Shown: positions 1 through 9,400, counted from the first letter of the stretch. The stretch is DNA of 64,000 bases from Portibacter lacus (GCF_021533215.1 NZ_JAJNKA010000004.1:186001-250000); one strand, 5' to 3'. The notes: a model not told the origin generated them from the sequence alone. Program-made: numbers and translations.

Positions 1-2
1 TA

Positions 3-1073
3 ATTCATAAAGCTTATGGATATCACACCTATGATCACATTACACCTGTGGATACAACCCATCTTTATGATTTAGCTTCTGTTACAAAAGTAATGGGTGG
101 AGGTCTTGCATTGATGAAATTGCAAGAAAAAGGAAAATTTAATCCTAATATGCTTCTTAAAGAAACCCACCCTTCTTTTAAGAACACAGATAAAGCAGAC
201 TTCACATGGCAGAGCATTCTTGCACATCAAGCCAAGTTGAAACCCTACATTGTTTTCTGGCAAACGGCAAAACGAAAGAACGGTCGATACAAATGGAGAA
301 CCTTTTCTTATACCCAAAACAAATACAACAACATTCAAATAGATGATGAAATATTTCTGCACAGAAGGTATGCTCGAAAGATTGAAAAATTAATCAAAAA
401 ATCACCATTGAACTCCGAAGCAAAATACCTTTATTCAGGATTAGGATTTCTGCTCATTCCAGACTTCGTCGAAAGAACTTCGGGAATGCCTTTAGACCAG
501 TTTCTAAAAAAGGAAGTATATGAACCTTTAGATTTAGATCGTATCACTTTTCAGCCTTCTAAATATTTTCCTCTTGAAGAAATTGTACCAACAGAAATAG
601 ACACCTTCTTTCGACATAAATTAGTACACGGTTATGTTCATGATGAGAACGCATCTATGCTTAACGGTGTTTCTACCAATGCTGGCTTATTCTCTAATGC
701 TAGATCGTTAGGAACAATTGGTGAAGCTTTACTAGCAAAGGATGATAAAATATTTGACCATCAGATTGTAGCACAGTATACTTCTGTTCAGTTTCCAGAA
801 AATGATAATAGACGAGGTCTTGTTTTCGACAAACCCATGTTAACATATAAGGCCGGTAGCTCCTATGTGGCAGAATCTGCAAGTCCATCTTCATTTGGTC
901 ATAGTGGGTTCACTGGAACTTTTATATGGATGGATCCAGAGTACGACCTAATTGTTATATTCCTCAGTAATAGAGTTTATCCCTACCGAAGCAATCGAAA
1001 ATTGTACAGCATGAATTTCAGACCTGATTTGCAACAGTTAGCATACGATTACCTCCTTAAAAACAAAAATTGA
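3..1073 (+). CDS. Serine beta-lactamase-family hydrolase domain (5' end outside window)
   Basis: This is the C-terminal part of a penicillin-binding/class C beta-lactamase-type serine hydrolase (S12-like fold). The frame is open from base 3, before the GTG at 48, so the gene starts upstream of the window. Visible motifs are the catalytic SxxK (SVTK, inside LYDLASVTK), a YSGLGF segment at the second active-site motif, and HSG in FGHSGFTGTF, corresponding to the KTG/HxG motif. In Bacteroidota a domain of this type, with a YHTYD...PV lead-in like the one seen here, is often the C-terminal half of a GH3 beta-N-acetylglucosaminidase fusion acting on peptidoglycan fragments. The GH3 half would lie upstream and is not visible, so that architecture is inferred. 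The next gene overlaps the stop by four bases, and a sugar-kinase-like gene follows, which fits amino-sugar or cell-wall recycling. Confidence 0.85.
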   Translation: MHKAYGYHTYDHITPVDTTHLYDLASVTKVMGGGLALMKLQEKGKFNPNMLLKETHPSFKNTDKADFTWQSILAHQAKLKPYIVFWQTAKRKNGRYKWRTFSYTQNKYNNIQIDDEIFLHRRYARKIEKLIKKSPLNSEAKYLYSGLGFLLIPDFVERTSGMPLDQFLKKEVYEPLDLDRITFQPSKYFPLEEIVPTEIDTFFRHKLVHGYVHDENASMLNGVSTNAGLFSNARSLGTIGEALLAKDDKIFDHQIVAQYTSVQFPENDNRRGLVFDKPMLTYKAGSSYVAESASPSSFGHSGFTGTFIWMDPEYDLIVIFLSNRVYPYRSNRKLYSMNFRPDLQQLAYDYLLKNKN

Positions 1074-1990
1074 AACGTCCCTGGAAAATAGTCATTTTTT
1101 GGTTTACACTACTTCCACTTCATGCCCAAACGGATAGTTCATACATTGACTTCAGCGCCTATGTTAAATTAGACAGCATTATGATAACAGCTGAACGCGG
1201 TGGTTTTAGCGTTGAGGAATTTATTAAAATTATCCAACAAGACAATTCCCTAGAGCAATCATTTAATAACCTTAGACAGATATCATACACCTATTCGAAT
1301 GATATTCGCTTTCATAATAATAAAGGTGCAATTAAAGCAAGTTATCAAAGCCAAAACAAACAAAGCTATAACGGTCTCTGTCAATGGATGGAAGTGCTGG
1401 AAGAATCAGCAAGTGGTGACTATTACAATCGCTTTGGTAATTATAATTATTACACGTCAGATCTCTATGATCGAGTTTTTTACCAATCTAGCATTCCGTG
1501 CGAGAAGAGAGCACAAGTAGCAAAGGTTAGCCGCGCTAAGAAAATATTAGAGCGTAGAATAGATGAATTAAAGAAATTGATTTATACGCCAGGAAAGGAA
1601 GCCAATATTCCGTTAATCGGCAGTAAAACAGCTATTTTCTCAGAAGAAATGATCGAACACTATGATTTTTCTCTTAAATCTAATGGAGAATCCTATGTGT
1701 TTACAGCAACCATTAATCCATTCTACAATCAAGAAAACCCAGACGGATCAGTCGTAAAATACCTAGAGGTAAAGATGGCGAAAGAGAACTTTCAGGTTCT
1801 ATCTAGAAAATACAAGCTACAATATAATGCTGGCATTTATCGCTTCGATATTTTGATGATGGTCGCGCTAGAAAAGCATGATGATTTATATATTCCTGTC
1901 GAAATAAAATATGACGGTTATTGGAAAATCGTTGGAAAACGAAAAGAAAATTGTACTTTTCGCTTTAATTTTATAGATTTTATAGAGTGA
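1070..1990 (+). CDS. Exported protein of unknown function
   Basis: A 306-residue protein with a short N-terminal signal peptide: a basic start, a hydrophobic core, and likely cleavage after LHAQ near residue 20. The mature part has no enzyme motif I can name. It begins with an LDSIMITAERGGFS stretch that resembles the junction after a carboxypeptidase-regulatory-like domain in other Bacteroidota proteins, followed by a region rich in Tyr, Lys and Asn. Translation would start at TTG (1070), which overlaps the stop of the upstream hydrolase; this start is chosen because it gives an intact signal peptide. The stop overlaps the ATG of the next gene (TGATG), so the three genes look translationally coupled. 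A periplasmic or outer-membrane role in the same pathway is inferred from context only. Confidence 0.7.
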   Translation: MKRPWKIVIFWFTLLPLHAQTDSSYIDFSAYVKLDSIMITAERGGFSVEEFIKIIQQDNSLEQSFNNLRQISYTYSNDIRFHNNKGAIKASYQSQNKQSYNGLCQWMEVLEESASGDYYNRFGNYNYYTSDLYDRVFYQSSIPCEKRAQVAKVSRAKKILERRIDELKKLIYTPGKEANIPLIGSKTAIFSEEMIEHYDFSLKSNGESYVFTATINPFYNQENPDGSVVKYLEVKMAKENFQVLSRKYKLQYNAGIYRFDILMMVALEKHDDLYIPVEIKYDGYWKIVGKRKENCTFRFNFIDFIE

Positions 1991-2832
1991 TGAAGGATAT
2001 CATTTTGATTATTGATAGTGGTGCTACAAATTCTAATTGGAAGTTTTTAAATGCAGCAGAAGAGTTTGAATTCTTTAAATTTAAGGGATTTAATTTATCG
2101 ACAAGTAATATTGATCAGTTAAATTACGACGTCCCTGAAAAATACAAATCCACTGTAAGTAAAATTTTCTTCTTCGGCGCTGGAACAGGGAATAAGGCCA
2201 AAGAATCCCTCTTAAAACAAAAACTTACCGATACCTTTTCCAATGTTCAACAAATCATCATCGGATCTGACCTGGTCACTGCAGGCTTAGCCCTTTCCAA
2301 CAAGGAAAGATGTGTTATCTCAATTTTGGGAACGGGGTCTAATTGTTGTATTTTCTCAGATAATAAGATAGAACAAAAAATAAATAACCTAGGATTTATT
2401 CTTGGTGACGAAGGCAGTGGATTCCGAATGGGAAAGACCATCTTACAGGACTACTTTTATCATAAAATGAGTTTAGAGGATGAAGAGCTTTTTTCGAATA
2501 AATATCAACTAACAAGAGACGAATTAATCCAGCGAGTCTACCATGATTCAGAAAAGCCTAATGGTTATATTGCAAGTTATTGCAGTTTTCTCATCGATAG
2601 CACACCGACATATAGAAGACACGTTTCGTTTTCGAATTTAGATTTATTTTTCCAGCAGCAACTTACCTATTTTAGAGGGGCTGAAAACCTAGAACATCAT
2701 TTTTCTGGATCTATTTCATGGCACTTTAAGCAAGAAATAGAAGATTTATGCTCAAAATATGGTTATAAACTAGGAAAGATTATCCAAAATCCCATAGATT
2801 CGCTGTCTTATTCGAAATTAATTGAATTATAG
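1990..2832 (+). CDS. BadF/BadG-family ATPase, N-acetylglucosamine kinase-like
   Basis: A cytoplasmic ASKHA-fold protein of 280 residues. The phosphate-1 loop is seen in LIIDSGATNSNWKF at the N terminus, the phosphate-2 loop in ISILGTGSNCC, and the adenosine-side motif in LGDEGSGFRMGK. These match the BadF/BadG/BcrA/BcrD ATPase family, which includes eukaryotic-type GlcNAc kinases. The ATG at 1990 overlaps the previous stop and is preferred over the GTG at 1987. Phosphorylation of an amino sugar released by the upstream hydrolase is a reasonable inference, since members of this family sit beside peptidoglycan-recycling genes in other Bacteroidota. The substrate cannot be read from the sequence. 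It is followed 12 bp later by phosphofructokinase, probably in the same transcript. Confidence 0.8.
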   Translation: MKDIILIIDSGATNSNWKFLNAAEEFEFFKFKGFNLSTSNIDQLNYDVPEKYKSTVSKIFFFGAGTGNKAKESLLKQKLTDTFSNVQQIIIGSDLVTAGLALSNKERCVISILGTGSNCCIFSDNKIEQKINNLGFILGDEGSGFRMGKTILQDYFYHKMSLEDEELFSNKYQLTRDELIQRVYHDSEKPNGYIASYCSFLIDSTPTYRRHVSFSNLDLFFQQQLTYFRGAENLEHHFSGSISWHFKQEIEDLCSKYGYKLGKIIQNPIDSLSYSKLIEL

Positions 2833-2844
2833 ATTAAACTTGAC

Positions 2845-3825
2845 ATGACGAAGATTAAAAAAATTGCAGTTTTTACGTCAGGCGGTGATGCTCCAGGAAT
2901 GAATGCTGCTGTGCGAGCAGTAGTTAGAACCGCTTCTTATCACAATCTTGAAGCCTTTGGTATTTATAGAGGTTATGAAGGAATGATAGATGGCAGAATC
3001 AAGCCTATTGCCGCAAGAGATGTTGGAAATATTATACAAAGAGGTGGTACGATACTTAAGACCGCTCGTAGTATGCGATTCAAGACTCCTGAAGGTAGAA
3101 AACAAGCCTATGAAAATCTTAAAGAAGCTGGAATCGATGCCTTAGTCGCTATCGGTGGTGATGGAACTTTCACTGGTGCTCAAGTCTTCAGCCAAGAATA
3201 TAATATACCTATCGTAGGACTTCCGGGTACAATTGACAATGATATTTATGGTACAGACTATACCATCGGATTTGACACGGCGATTAACACAGCGATCGAA
3301 GCTGTAGATAAAATCAGAGATACGGCCGACTCTCACTCTAGATTATTTTTCGTGGAGGTCATGGGAAGACATTCAGGATATATTGCACTTCATACTGGAA
3401 TAGGAAGTGGTGCAGGATGTATTTTCCTTCCTGAATATGACACACCTCTTGATGAGCTCGTAGATGTGCTGAAAAAAGCAAATGATCGAGATAAGATGTT
3501 TAATATGGTTATCGTAGCCGAGGGAAATAGAAGTGGAAATGCAATGGAAATTGCTAATAGACTGAACGAAAAGTATGATGGATATGAATCAAAAGTCACG
3601 ATTCTAGGACACATGCAACGTGGTGGTGCACCATCATGTCGTGATCGAGTATTAGCCAGTCGACTAGGTTATCATGCGATAGAGGTCTTACTGAAAGGTG
3701 AGAGCAATGTAGCATTAGGCATTATCAACGATGAGCTATGTCTAACGCCATTTCAAGAGGCTATTTCTCAAGCAAAAAAACCTAAAAGTTCCATGTTAGA
3801 AATGGCTCGGATCTTATCGATGTAA
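2845..3825 (+). CDS. pfkA: ATP-dependent 6-phosphofructokinase
   Basis: A glycolytic enzyme converting fructose 6-phosphate and ATP to fructose 1,6-bisphosphate. The protein has 326 residues, the usual length of the bacterial PfkA subunit. Motifs in order are TSGGDAPGMN (nucleotide loop), GGDGTFTGA, PGTIDND (catalytic Asp) and VMGRHSG. Gly rather than Asp after GGD, and Gly rather than Lys in PGTIDND, are the established markers of ATP use over pyrophosphate use. The gene lies 12 bp after the BadF-like kinase gene and is followed by a small hairpin with a T run, so it closes the first operon of the window. Confidence 0.96.
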   Translation: MTKIKKIAVFTSGGDAPGMNAAVRAVVRTASYHNLEAFGIYRGYEGMIDGRIKPIAARDVGNIIQRGGTILKTARSMRFKTPEGRKQAYENLKEAGIDALVAIGGDGTFTGAQVFSQEYNIPIVGLPGTIDNDIYGTDYTIGFDTAINTAIEAVDKIRDTADSHSRLFFVEVMGRHSGYIALHTGIGSGAGCIFLPEYDTPLDELVDVLKKANDRDKMFNMVIVAEGNRSGNAMEIANRLNEKYDGYESKVTILGHMQRGGAPSCRDRVLASRLGYHAIEVLLKGESNVALGIINDELCLTPFQEAISQAKKPKSSMLEMARILSM

Positions 3826-3838
3826 TGGATTAGCTATT

Positions 3839-3858
3839 ACCTTTTTGAAGGTTTTTTT
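3839..3858 (+). terminator. Probable intrinsic terminator after pfkA
   Basis: A five-base stem, ACCTT (3839-3843) with AAGGT (3848-3852), and a TTTG loop is followed directly by a T run to 3858. The stem is short, so termination strength is uncertain, but the position 14 bases after the pfkA stop fits. Confidence 0.5.
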
Positions 3859-4098
3859 GATAAAAAAAAGGAACTTTGAATAGTTTCTAACGAATTCTAG
3901 CGCTAATAATCCTGCTCTTGAATATAACTTGTATTGGATATACATCGTAATTTAATACCAACTATGCAGGTTCAAACAATGAACCTTAATTTGTATTAAG
4001 GTCTATTCCATTAAAGCTTTATAAGTTAAGGAAGCGTGTTTCCTCCTCACAAAATGAATGTACGTCTAGTTTTAATGATCTTAGAATTGGAATTAATT

Positions 4099-4106
4099 TA
4101 TATTTG
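4099..4106 (+). promoter_or_regulatory. Bacteroidota -7 promoter element TATATTTG
   Basis: An exact match to the Bacteroidota consensus TAnnTTTG, 14 bases upstream of the WG-repeat lipoprotein start. No convincing -33 TTTG at the usual spacing was seen. Confidence 0.5.
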
Positions 4107-4120
4107 CAAAAAAACAATAT

Positions 4121-5284
4121 ATGAGTGGCAAGATTCTGATCGCATTCTTCATAACATGCTTTATATTATCATGCAAGTCGGACGAAAAGGCAATCGACGA
4201 AGCAGAAGCCAATATGAATGAGGAAGAAATATACTTCCAAGATTATGAACCACCTTTTAACAAATGGGGATTTATTGATACTCTTGGCGAGAAGATTATT
4301 CTTAATAAATACGATGCTGCTAGGCCTTTTTCAAATGGGTTAGCAATTGTAAACTTTCTAGGAAAATGGGGCATGATCAATCACGATGATAGTCCGATTA
4401 TAGATTTCAAATATAGATCCTTATTTAATTTTGAAGATGGTCTTGCTAGATTTCAAACCTTTGATCAAAAGTATGGCTACTTGGATAAAAACGGCAAAGA
4501 AGTGATCCAGCCGATCTATGAAGAAGCTGAAGATTTCCATGATGGTTTGGCTAAAGTTGGGATTAATGGTTTTTATCAATATATCAAACCCGACGGCAGT
4601 ATTGCTTTCGAGCAACAATTCGTGAAGGCAAGTAATTTCAGTGAAAACAGAGCTAAAGTGAATCAATTTGATCATTTCGGAGTCATCAACACAAAAGGTG
4701 AATTTCTAATTCCAACTGAATTTGATAAAGTTTATGACTTCTCAGAAGGGCTTACTAGAATTAAAAAGGATGGTAAATATGGATTTTATGGTTCCTCTAA
4801 AATTGCTATAGAACCAAGTTTCGAAATGGCAACAGATTTCCATGATGGTATTGCCGCAGTAAAAAATTCTGGTACTTGGTCATTTATTGACAAAAAAGGA
4901 AAAGTTTTTAAAACTCTTGATTACAAACACATTGAGTATGGTCATGAAGGTATGTGGATGGTCAATAAAAATGGTCTATTTGGCATGATCGATGCGAATG
5001 GAGAAGAAGTAATTCCATGTAGCTACAAGATGCTTTATAAGTACAAAGAAGGTCGATGCGCATACAGTGTGAAAGGTATTTGGGGCTTTTTCGACATAGA
5101 AGGTAAAGCAGTAACAGATCCAGTCTATGCATTGGTCTGGGATTTCCATAATGGCTTCGCAAGAGTACTAGGAAGAGAAGGTGTCCAAATCATCGATTAT
5201 GACGGAAACATTAAATTTACCTCGCCATCTGTTGAATTACGAGATTTCGAAGAAGGATTGGCTCCTATACAATACATGAATTAA
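4121..5284 (+). CDS. WG-repeat lipoprotein
   Basis: A 387-residue exported lipoprotein. The N terminus is a lipoprotein signal with lipobox LSC (FILSCKSDE), predicting lipidation near residue 17. The rest is built from about eight tandem WG-type repeats of roughly 45-50 residues, recognisable by W/Y/F-G-F/M/Y-hydrophobic-D/N cores (KWGFID, KWGMIN, KYGYLD, FGVIN, KYGFYG, TWSFID, LFGMID, IWGFFD), each followed by a PxY/F-x-A-x-x-F-x-x-G-L/R-A pattern. WG repeats form beta-propeller-like or solenoid folds and usually mediate binding; no catalytic residues are evident. The gene stands alone with its own promoter and lies 43 bp upstream of lpdA. Its ligand is unknown. Confidence 0.88.
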   Translation: MSGKILIAFFITCFILSCKSDEKAIDEAEANMNEEEIYFQDYEPPFNKWGFIDTLGEKIILNKYDAARPFSNGLAIVNFLGKWGMINHDDSPIIDFKYRSLFNFEDGLARFQTFDQKYGYLDKNGKEVIQPIYEEAEDFHDGLAKVGINGFYQYIKPDGSIAFEQQFVKASNFSENRAKVNQFDHFGVINTKGEFLIPTEFDKVYDFSEGLTRIKKDGKYGFYGSSKIAIEPSFEMATDFHDGIAAVKNSGTWSFIDKKGKVFKTLDYKHIEYGHEGMWMVNKNGLFGMIDANGEEVIPCSYKMLYKYKEGRCAYSVKGIWGFFDIEGKAVTDPVYALVWDFHNGFARVLGREGVQIIDYDGNIKFTSPSVELRDFEEGLAPIQYMN

Positions 5285-5327
5285 GAGAAATATTCTATCT
5301 TTGATCACTTAAAAAATAAATAGCAAA

Positions 5328-6725
5328 ATGAATTTTGACATCATAGTAATTGGAAGTGGACCTGGAGGATACGTTGCTGCAATTAGAGCTTCGCAATTAG
5401 GTAAAAAAGTGGCGATAATAGAACGCGAAAACTTAGGAGGAATCTGCTTAAACTGGGGATGTATTCCTACGAAAGCGCTATTAAAAAGTGCGCAAGTATT
5501 TAATTACATAAATCACGCGAGTGACTATGGTATAACAATAGATAATGCGTCCGCAGACTTCGGTGCTATGATATCTAGAAGTAGAGGTGTGGCAGATGCT
5601 ATGAGTAAAGGTGTTCAATTTTTGATGAAGAAAAATAAAATTGAAGTAATCGCTGGAGAAGGGAAACTACTTAGAGGTAAGAAAGTAGAAGTTACGGATG
5701 CCGATGGAAAGAAAAAGGAGTACAGCGCTGAGAACATCATTATTGCAACTGGCGCAAGAGCTCGTTCGCTTCCTGGAATTCAGATTGATGACAAGAAAAT
5801 CATCGGATATAGAAAGGCCATGAGCTTAGAAACTCAACCTAAGAAAATGGTTGTAATCGGAGCTGGAGCAATCGGAGTTGAGTTTGCTTTTTTCTATAAT
5901 TCAATAGGTACTGAAGTAACTGTAGTTGAATACATGGAACAAGGATTGGTACCTAGAGAAGATGCTGATATTTCTAAAGAATTAGGAAAGATATTTAAGA
6001 AACAAGGTGTAAATGTACTTGGGAATACTTCTGTAGAGAAGGTAGATACCAAAGGTAAAGTGATAAAAGTCACGACTAAAAACAGAAAAACAGGTAAAGA
6101 AGAAGTGATCGAATGTGATGTAGTTCTTTCTGCTGCTGGAGTTAGTCCAAACACTGAAAACATCGGACTAGAAGCACTTGGGATTAAGACAGAAAAAGGA
6201 ATGATCTTAGTAGGCGACTACTATGAAACCAATGTTCCTGGAATATATGCCATAGGTGATGTGATTCCTGGACCAGCATTGGCTCACGTAGCTTCTGCTG
6301 AAGGAATTACATGCGTAGAAAAAATAGCGGGTCACTCTCCAGAACCGATAGATTATAATAACATTCCTGGATGTACTTATTGTATTCCAGAAGTAGCATC
6401 TGTCGGATACACAGAGCAAGCTGCTAAGGATGCAGGCTATAAAATCAAAGTTGGAAAGTTCCCATTCTCTGCTTCTGGAAAGGCAAAAGCAGGAGGAGTA
6501 CCTCAAGGATTCGTAAAAGTTATTTTTGACGAAAAATATGGTGAATTCCTTGGAGCGCATATGATTGGAAATAATGTTACAGAAATGATTGCTGAAGTCG
6601 TGGTTGCTAGAAATCTTGAAACAACAGGGCATGAAATTATTAAATCAATTCATCCGCATCCCACAATGAGTGAAGCAGTTATGGAAGCTGCAGCTGCAGC
6701 ATATGATGAAGTTATTCATCTATAA
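5328..6725 (+). CDS. lpdA: Dihydrolipoyl dehydrogenase (E3)
   Basis: The FAD-dependent E3 subunit of 2-oxoacid dehydrogenase complexes and the glycine cleavage system, reoxidising dihydrolipoamide with NAD+. The protein has 465 residues, normal for the family. It shows the FAD-binding GSGPGG (residues 9-14), the redox disulfide in GGICLNWGCIPTK (Cys40 and Cys45), the NAD-binding GAGAIGVEF, the second FAD motif YAIGDV, and the C-terminal HPHPTMSE with the His/Glu catalytic pair. There are no E1 or E2 genes in the window, so the partner complex is unknown. Only three bases separate its stop from the GH2-like gene. Confidence 0.96.
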   Translation: MNFDIIVIGSGPGGYVAAIRASQLGKKVAIIERENLGGICLNWGCIPTKALLKSAQVFNYINHASDYGITIDNASADFGAMISRSRGVADAMSKGVQFLMKKNKIEVIAGEGKLLRGKKVEVTDADGKKKEYSAENIIIATGARARSLPGIQIDDKKIIGYRKAMSLETQPKKMVVIGAGAIGVEFAFFYNSIGTEVTVVEYMEQGLVPREDADISKELGKIFKKQGVNVLGNTSVEKVDTKGKVIKVTTKNRKTGKEEVIECDVVLSAAGVSPNTENIGLEALGIKTEKGMILVGDYYETNVPGIYAIGDVIPGPALAHVASAEGITCVEKIAGHSPEPIDYNNIPGCTYCIPEVASVGYTEQAAKDAGYKIKVGKFPFSASGKAKAGGVPQGFVKVIFDEKYGEFLGAHMIGNNVTEMIAEVVVARNLETTGHEIIKSIHPHPTMSEAVMEAAAAAYDEVIHL

Positions 6726-6728
6726 GAA

Positions 6729-9272
6729 ATGAACTACTCCTGGCTCGAAGATGTAAAAGTTCAAAATGTTGGTCAGTTAAAACCACATTGCTTTTATTCA
6801 TTTGACCCAGCGTTACGTCTATCACTAAACGGTACATGGCAAACTAAGCATCTTAGTAAAGTCTCCAGTCCGTTTAGTGATGACTTTCAAAAAATAGAAT
6901 GGTCAAATTGTATTCTACCTTCTAAAATTGACCTAAATCCTTCCCCTTACTCCGCTCCTGATTCTGAGAAAAAAGCTTCTCAACGATGGGAGAATTATCT
7001 TTATAAAACAACTTTTGGAATAAAACCACAAGAGGCTCTAAATCAGCATTTCATTAACTTTGAGCATGTAAGTGGCATATCGTATTATTGGTTAAATGGT
7101 GATTTTTTAGGTTTCAACAAGTCCAAATCAATAGAAATAGAATTCGATGTTTCATCCATTATAAAAAGCGGCGAAAATGAATTAATCGTCCAAATTTTTC
7201 AAGATGTTACCAGCCTTTACAAAACACCTACTCTAGGGAGTATTTGTCTCTATTCATTACCAGAGAAATACATAAGGGACTATCACATTTCTACTTCTTG
7301 GAGTGAACTAAATGGAGCTGCATTTGATTTATCAGTGGATTTAATAGGCGATGCCAATGTTGAAGTCACTATTTACGAGAATGATCATCCCATTTTGATT
7401 AAGGATTGCTTAAAAAACTTGTCTGTAAAGAATTTATTTCTAGAATCATGGTCTTTTGAGTATCCTAAATTATACCTCTTAGAGCTCTGTGTTATAGATC
7501 AAAGTGGAGTTATTCTTCAGACGATGACTCAGTACATTGGCTTTCGCAGTATCGAAATAGTCAATGGGTTATTATATCTAAATGGAAAATACTTATGTAT
7601 CAAAGGCATTAACCGGTCTGCGCCCTATGGTCAACTAAGCATGATTAATGATGAAACAATGTTGCTGGACATTCGTATGCTCAAGGCTGCTAACATCAAT
7701 ACGGTGATCAATTTTGATCATCCACATCGACAAAAGTGGTATGAACTCTGTGACAAATATGGAATCTTAATCATCGACCATGTTCCCGCTCAAAAAAGCA
7801 GCGATGCGCTATTAAGATCAGCGGAGGAAAGCGAAAACTACCATTTAGCAAATGTGAAAAGCATGTTCCATCGAAGCAAGAATCATACATGCGTTATCGG
7901 ATGGCACATTGGCACGGAAAACAACTTTAACTTAGACACCAGTTTCCACTGGATAAAATCTAAGGAGCGTAAGCGCCTAGTTCTTCTTTCTCAAGAACGT
8001 CCCAAAGGCCATTCTGATGTATACTGTCCTAGTTACTTGAATGTAGATCAACTTTCTGCATATGTCTATTCAAACCCAAGCAAACCATTAATACTTTCTA
8101 AAATCGACAATGCTTTTGGAAATAGTCTTGGTGGTCTTAAAACTTACTGGGACTTTATAAATAATAATGATTGCTTGCAAGGTGGGTTTGTCGATGGCTT
8201 TATAGACGGTGGGATAAAGACCTCTGATGGGAAATGGGATTATGACTCAAAGTATGATGTGAAGGGCATCCTCCTTCCTGACCGTACTCCCCACCCCACT
8301 TATTTTGAGCTAAAAAAAATATTTCAAGAAATCGTTTTCAGAATAGATCAAGAAGAACAGCTTATCGTATTCAGGAACAACAATCTTTTCGAACCGATCA
8401 TAGGTGTCATTGAAATTCGAATTTGGGAGGCTAAACAGCAGTTATTTTTTCAACGACGAAACTTCGAATTACCTGCTCAGGCTTCAGAATTGATTACGTA
8501 CAACTTAGACAATAACAAATTCTCAGATTCTGTATTTCTTGATGTAAGATGCTTTATGAATAATGGAGAATTAGCCGGAGAAGAACAATTCATCTTACAC
8601 CGAAAAACAGCTGAAATTCCGAGCTCAAAAAGAACTTTAGTATTCCCTTTTGTTATTGCTCCAAATCTTAGAAAGTTGCCTTCTCAAATGGAGGATGAAA
8701 AGAAAAACATTCTCGAAAATCCTCCTCAATACGAGTTGACAGAAGACTATATAGACGAAGACACCTTATGCATTCAACTAAAATGTCAAGTGACAAGCCC
8801 GCTACCTCGATTCGGTGTGAAAATTCAACTCCCTAAGATATATAGCCAAGTTAGTTATCTAGGTCGAGGTCCTCATGAAAATTATAGCGATCGAAAATCC
8901 TCCGCTTTCTGGGGGCAGTATTATACGACACCTGAAAAAATGATTCCTAGTTATATCATTCCGCAAGAATCAGGTTATAGATCTGAAAACGAAGAAATCG
9001 TGATTACAGATCTTCATGGAAATGGATTCAGATTTACATCTATTCTTCCCTTTGGCTTCAGCTATTCGCCTTATGATTTTGACCAATATAAAGATCGATC
9101 TACTTTCCCGAAAACAAAAGCTGGCTTAGTGGAATCAGATCACTACATATTGTGTATCGATCGCTATATGAACGGAATAGGCGGTGTTCTATCTTCGGAA
9201 GATGAAAGTATATATCAAAAATCTAATCCAGAAAATTACGCTGAATTCACCTTATATATAAGTGCTGTATAA
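6729..9272 (+). CDS. GH2 beta-galactosidase homologue with degenerate active site
   Basis: An 847-residue protein with the LacZ-type GH2 layout: jelly-roll sugar-binding domain (about residues 60-180), Ig-like domain, TIM-barrel core (about 280-550) and C-terminal Bgal_small_N-type domain with GRGPHENYSDRK. No signal peptide, so it should be cytoplasmic. Landmarks align well with LacZ, but key residues are changed. NRHEHH is NRSAPY (Ser297). The DEANIETHG region is DHVPAQKSS. The acid/base motif GNE is GTE, keeping Glu397. The nucleophile segment LCEYAHAMGNS is LSKIDNAFGNS, so the nucleophile Glu is Lys458. The C-terminal MGVGGDDSW is replaced. By established GH2 mechanism this protein should not hydrolyse beta-galactosides. 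It may be a binding or regulatory pseudoenzyme. It follows lpdA by three bases, an unusual partner. Confidence 0.85.
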   Translation: MNYSWLEDVKVQNVGQLKPHCFYSFDPALRLSLNGTWQTKHLSKVSSPFSDDFQKIEWSNCILPSKIDLNPSPYSAPDSEKKASQRWENYLYKTTFGIKPQEALNQHFINFEHVSGISYYWLNGDFLGFNKSKSIEIEFDVSSIIKSGENELIVQIFQDVTSLYKTPTLGSICLYSLPEKYIRDYHISTSWSELNGAAFDLSVDLIGDANVEVTIYENDHPILIKDCLKNLSVKNLFLESWSFEYPKLYLLELCVIDQSGVILQTMTQYIGFRSIEIVNGLLYLNGKYLCIKGINRSAPYGQLSMINDETMLLDIRMLKAANINTVINFDHPHRQKWYELCDKYGILIIDHVPAQKSSDALLRSAEESENYHLANVKSMFHRSKNHTCVIGWHIGTENNFNLDTSFHWIKSKERKRLVLLSQERPKGHSDVYCPSYLNVDQLSAYVYSNPSKPLILSKIDNAFGNSLGGLKTYWDFINNNDCLQGGFVDGFIDGGIKTSDGKWDYDSKYDVKGILLPDRTPHPTYFELKKIFQEIVFRIDQEEQLIVFRNNNLFEPIIGVIEIRIWEAKQQLFFQRRNFELPAQASELITYNLDNNKFSDSVFLDVRCFMNNGELAGEEQFILHRKTAEIPSSKRTLVFPFVIAPNLRKLPSQMEDEKKNILENPPQYELTEDYIDEDTLCIQLKCQVTSPLPRFGVKIQLPKIYSQVSYLGRGPHENYSDRKSSAFWGQYYTTPEKMIPSYIIPQESGYRSENEEIVITDLHGNGFRFTSILPFGFSYSPYDFDQYKDRSTFPKTKAGLVESDHYILCIDRYMNGIGGVLSSEDESIYQKSNPENYAEFTLYISAV

Positions 9273-9343
9273 TTAGATTTTAACCTAGCGGTAAATGCCT
9301 TGATTATAGATGATTGAGTAAGAGATGTAAGTACTATTTTTAG

Positions 9344-9400
9344 AAAAAAAAGGGCGCACCTCAATATAAAAAGCTCAAAATCGATTTTTGAGATGGCCCC
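9344..9400 (-). terminator. Intrinsic terminator of yebC (minus strand)
   Basis: Read on the minus strand, the hairpin CTCAA.../TTGAG with an outer GGGC/GCCC pairing (9352-9364 with 9388-9399) is followed by eight Ts (9351-9344). A nested arm CTCAAAA/TTTTGAG (9374-9380, 9386-9392) can form instead. It lies between two convergent genes and has a T run only for the minus strand. Confidence 0.6.

Noticed and set aside
700-894. Antisense frame of 64 codons inside the beta-lactamase-like domain
   Set aside because: It is a shadow of the coding strand, with no signal or homology.
5894-6632. Open frames of 89 and 141 codons on the minus strand inside lpdA
   Set aside because: They are antisense shadows of a well-supported gene with no family resemblance and low-complexity composition.
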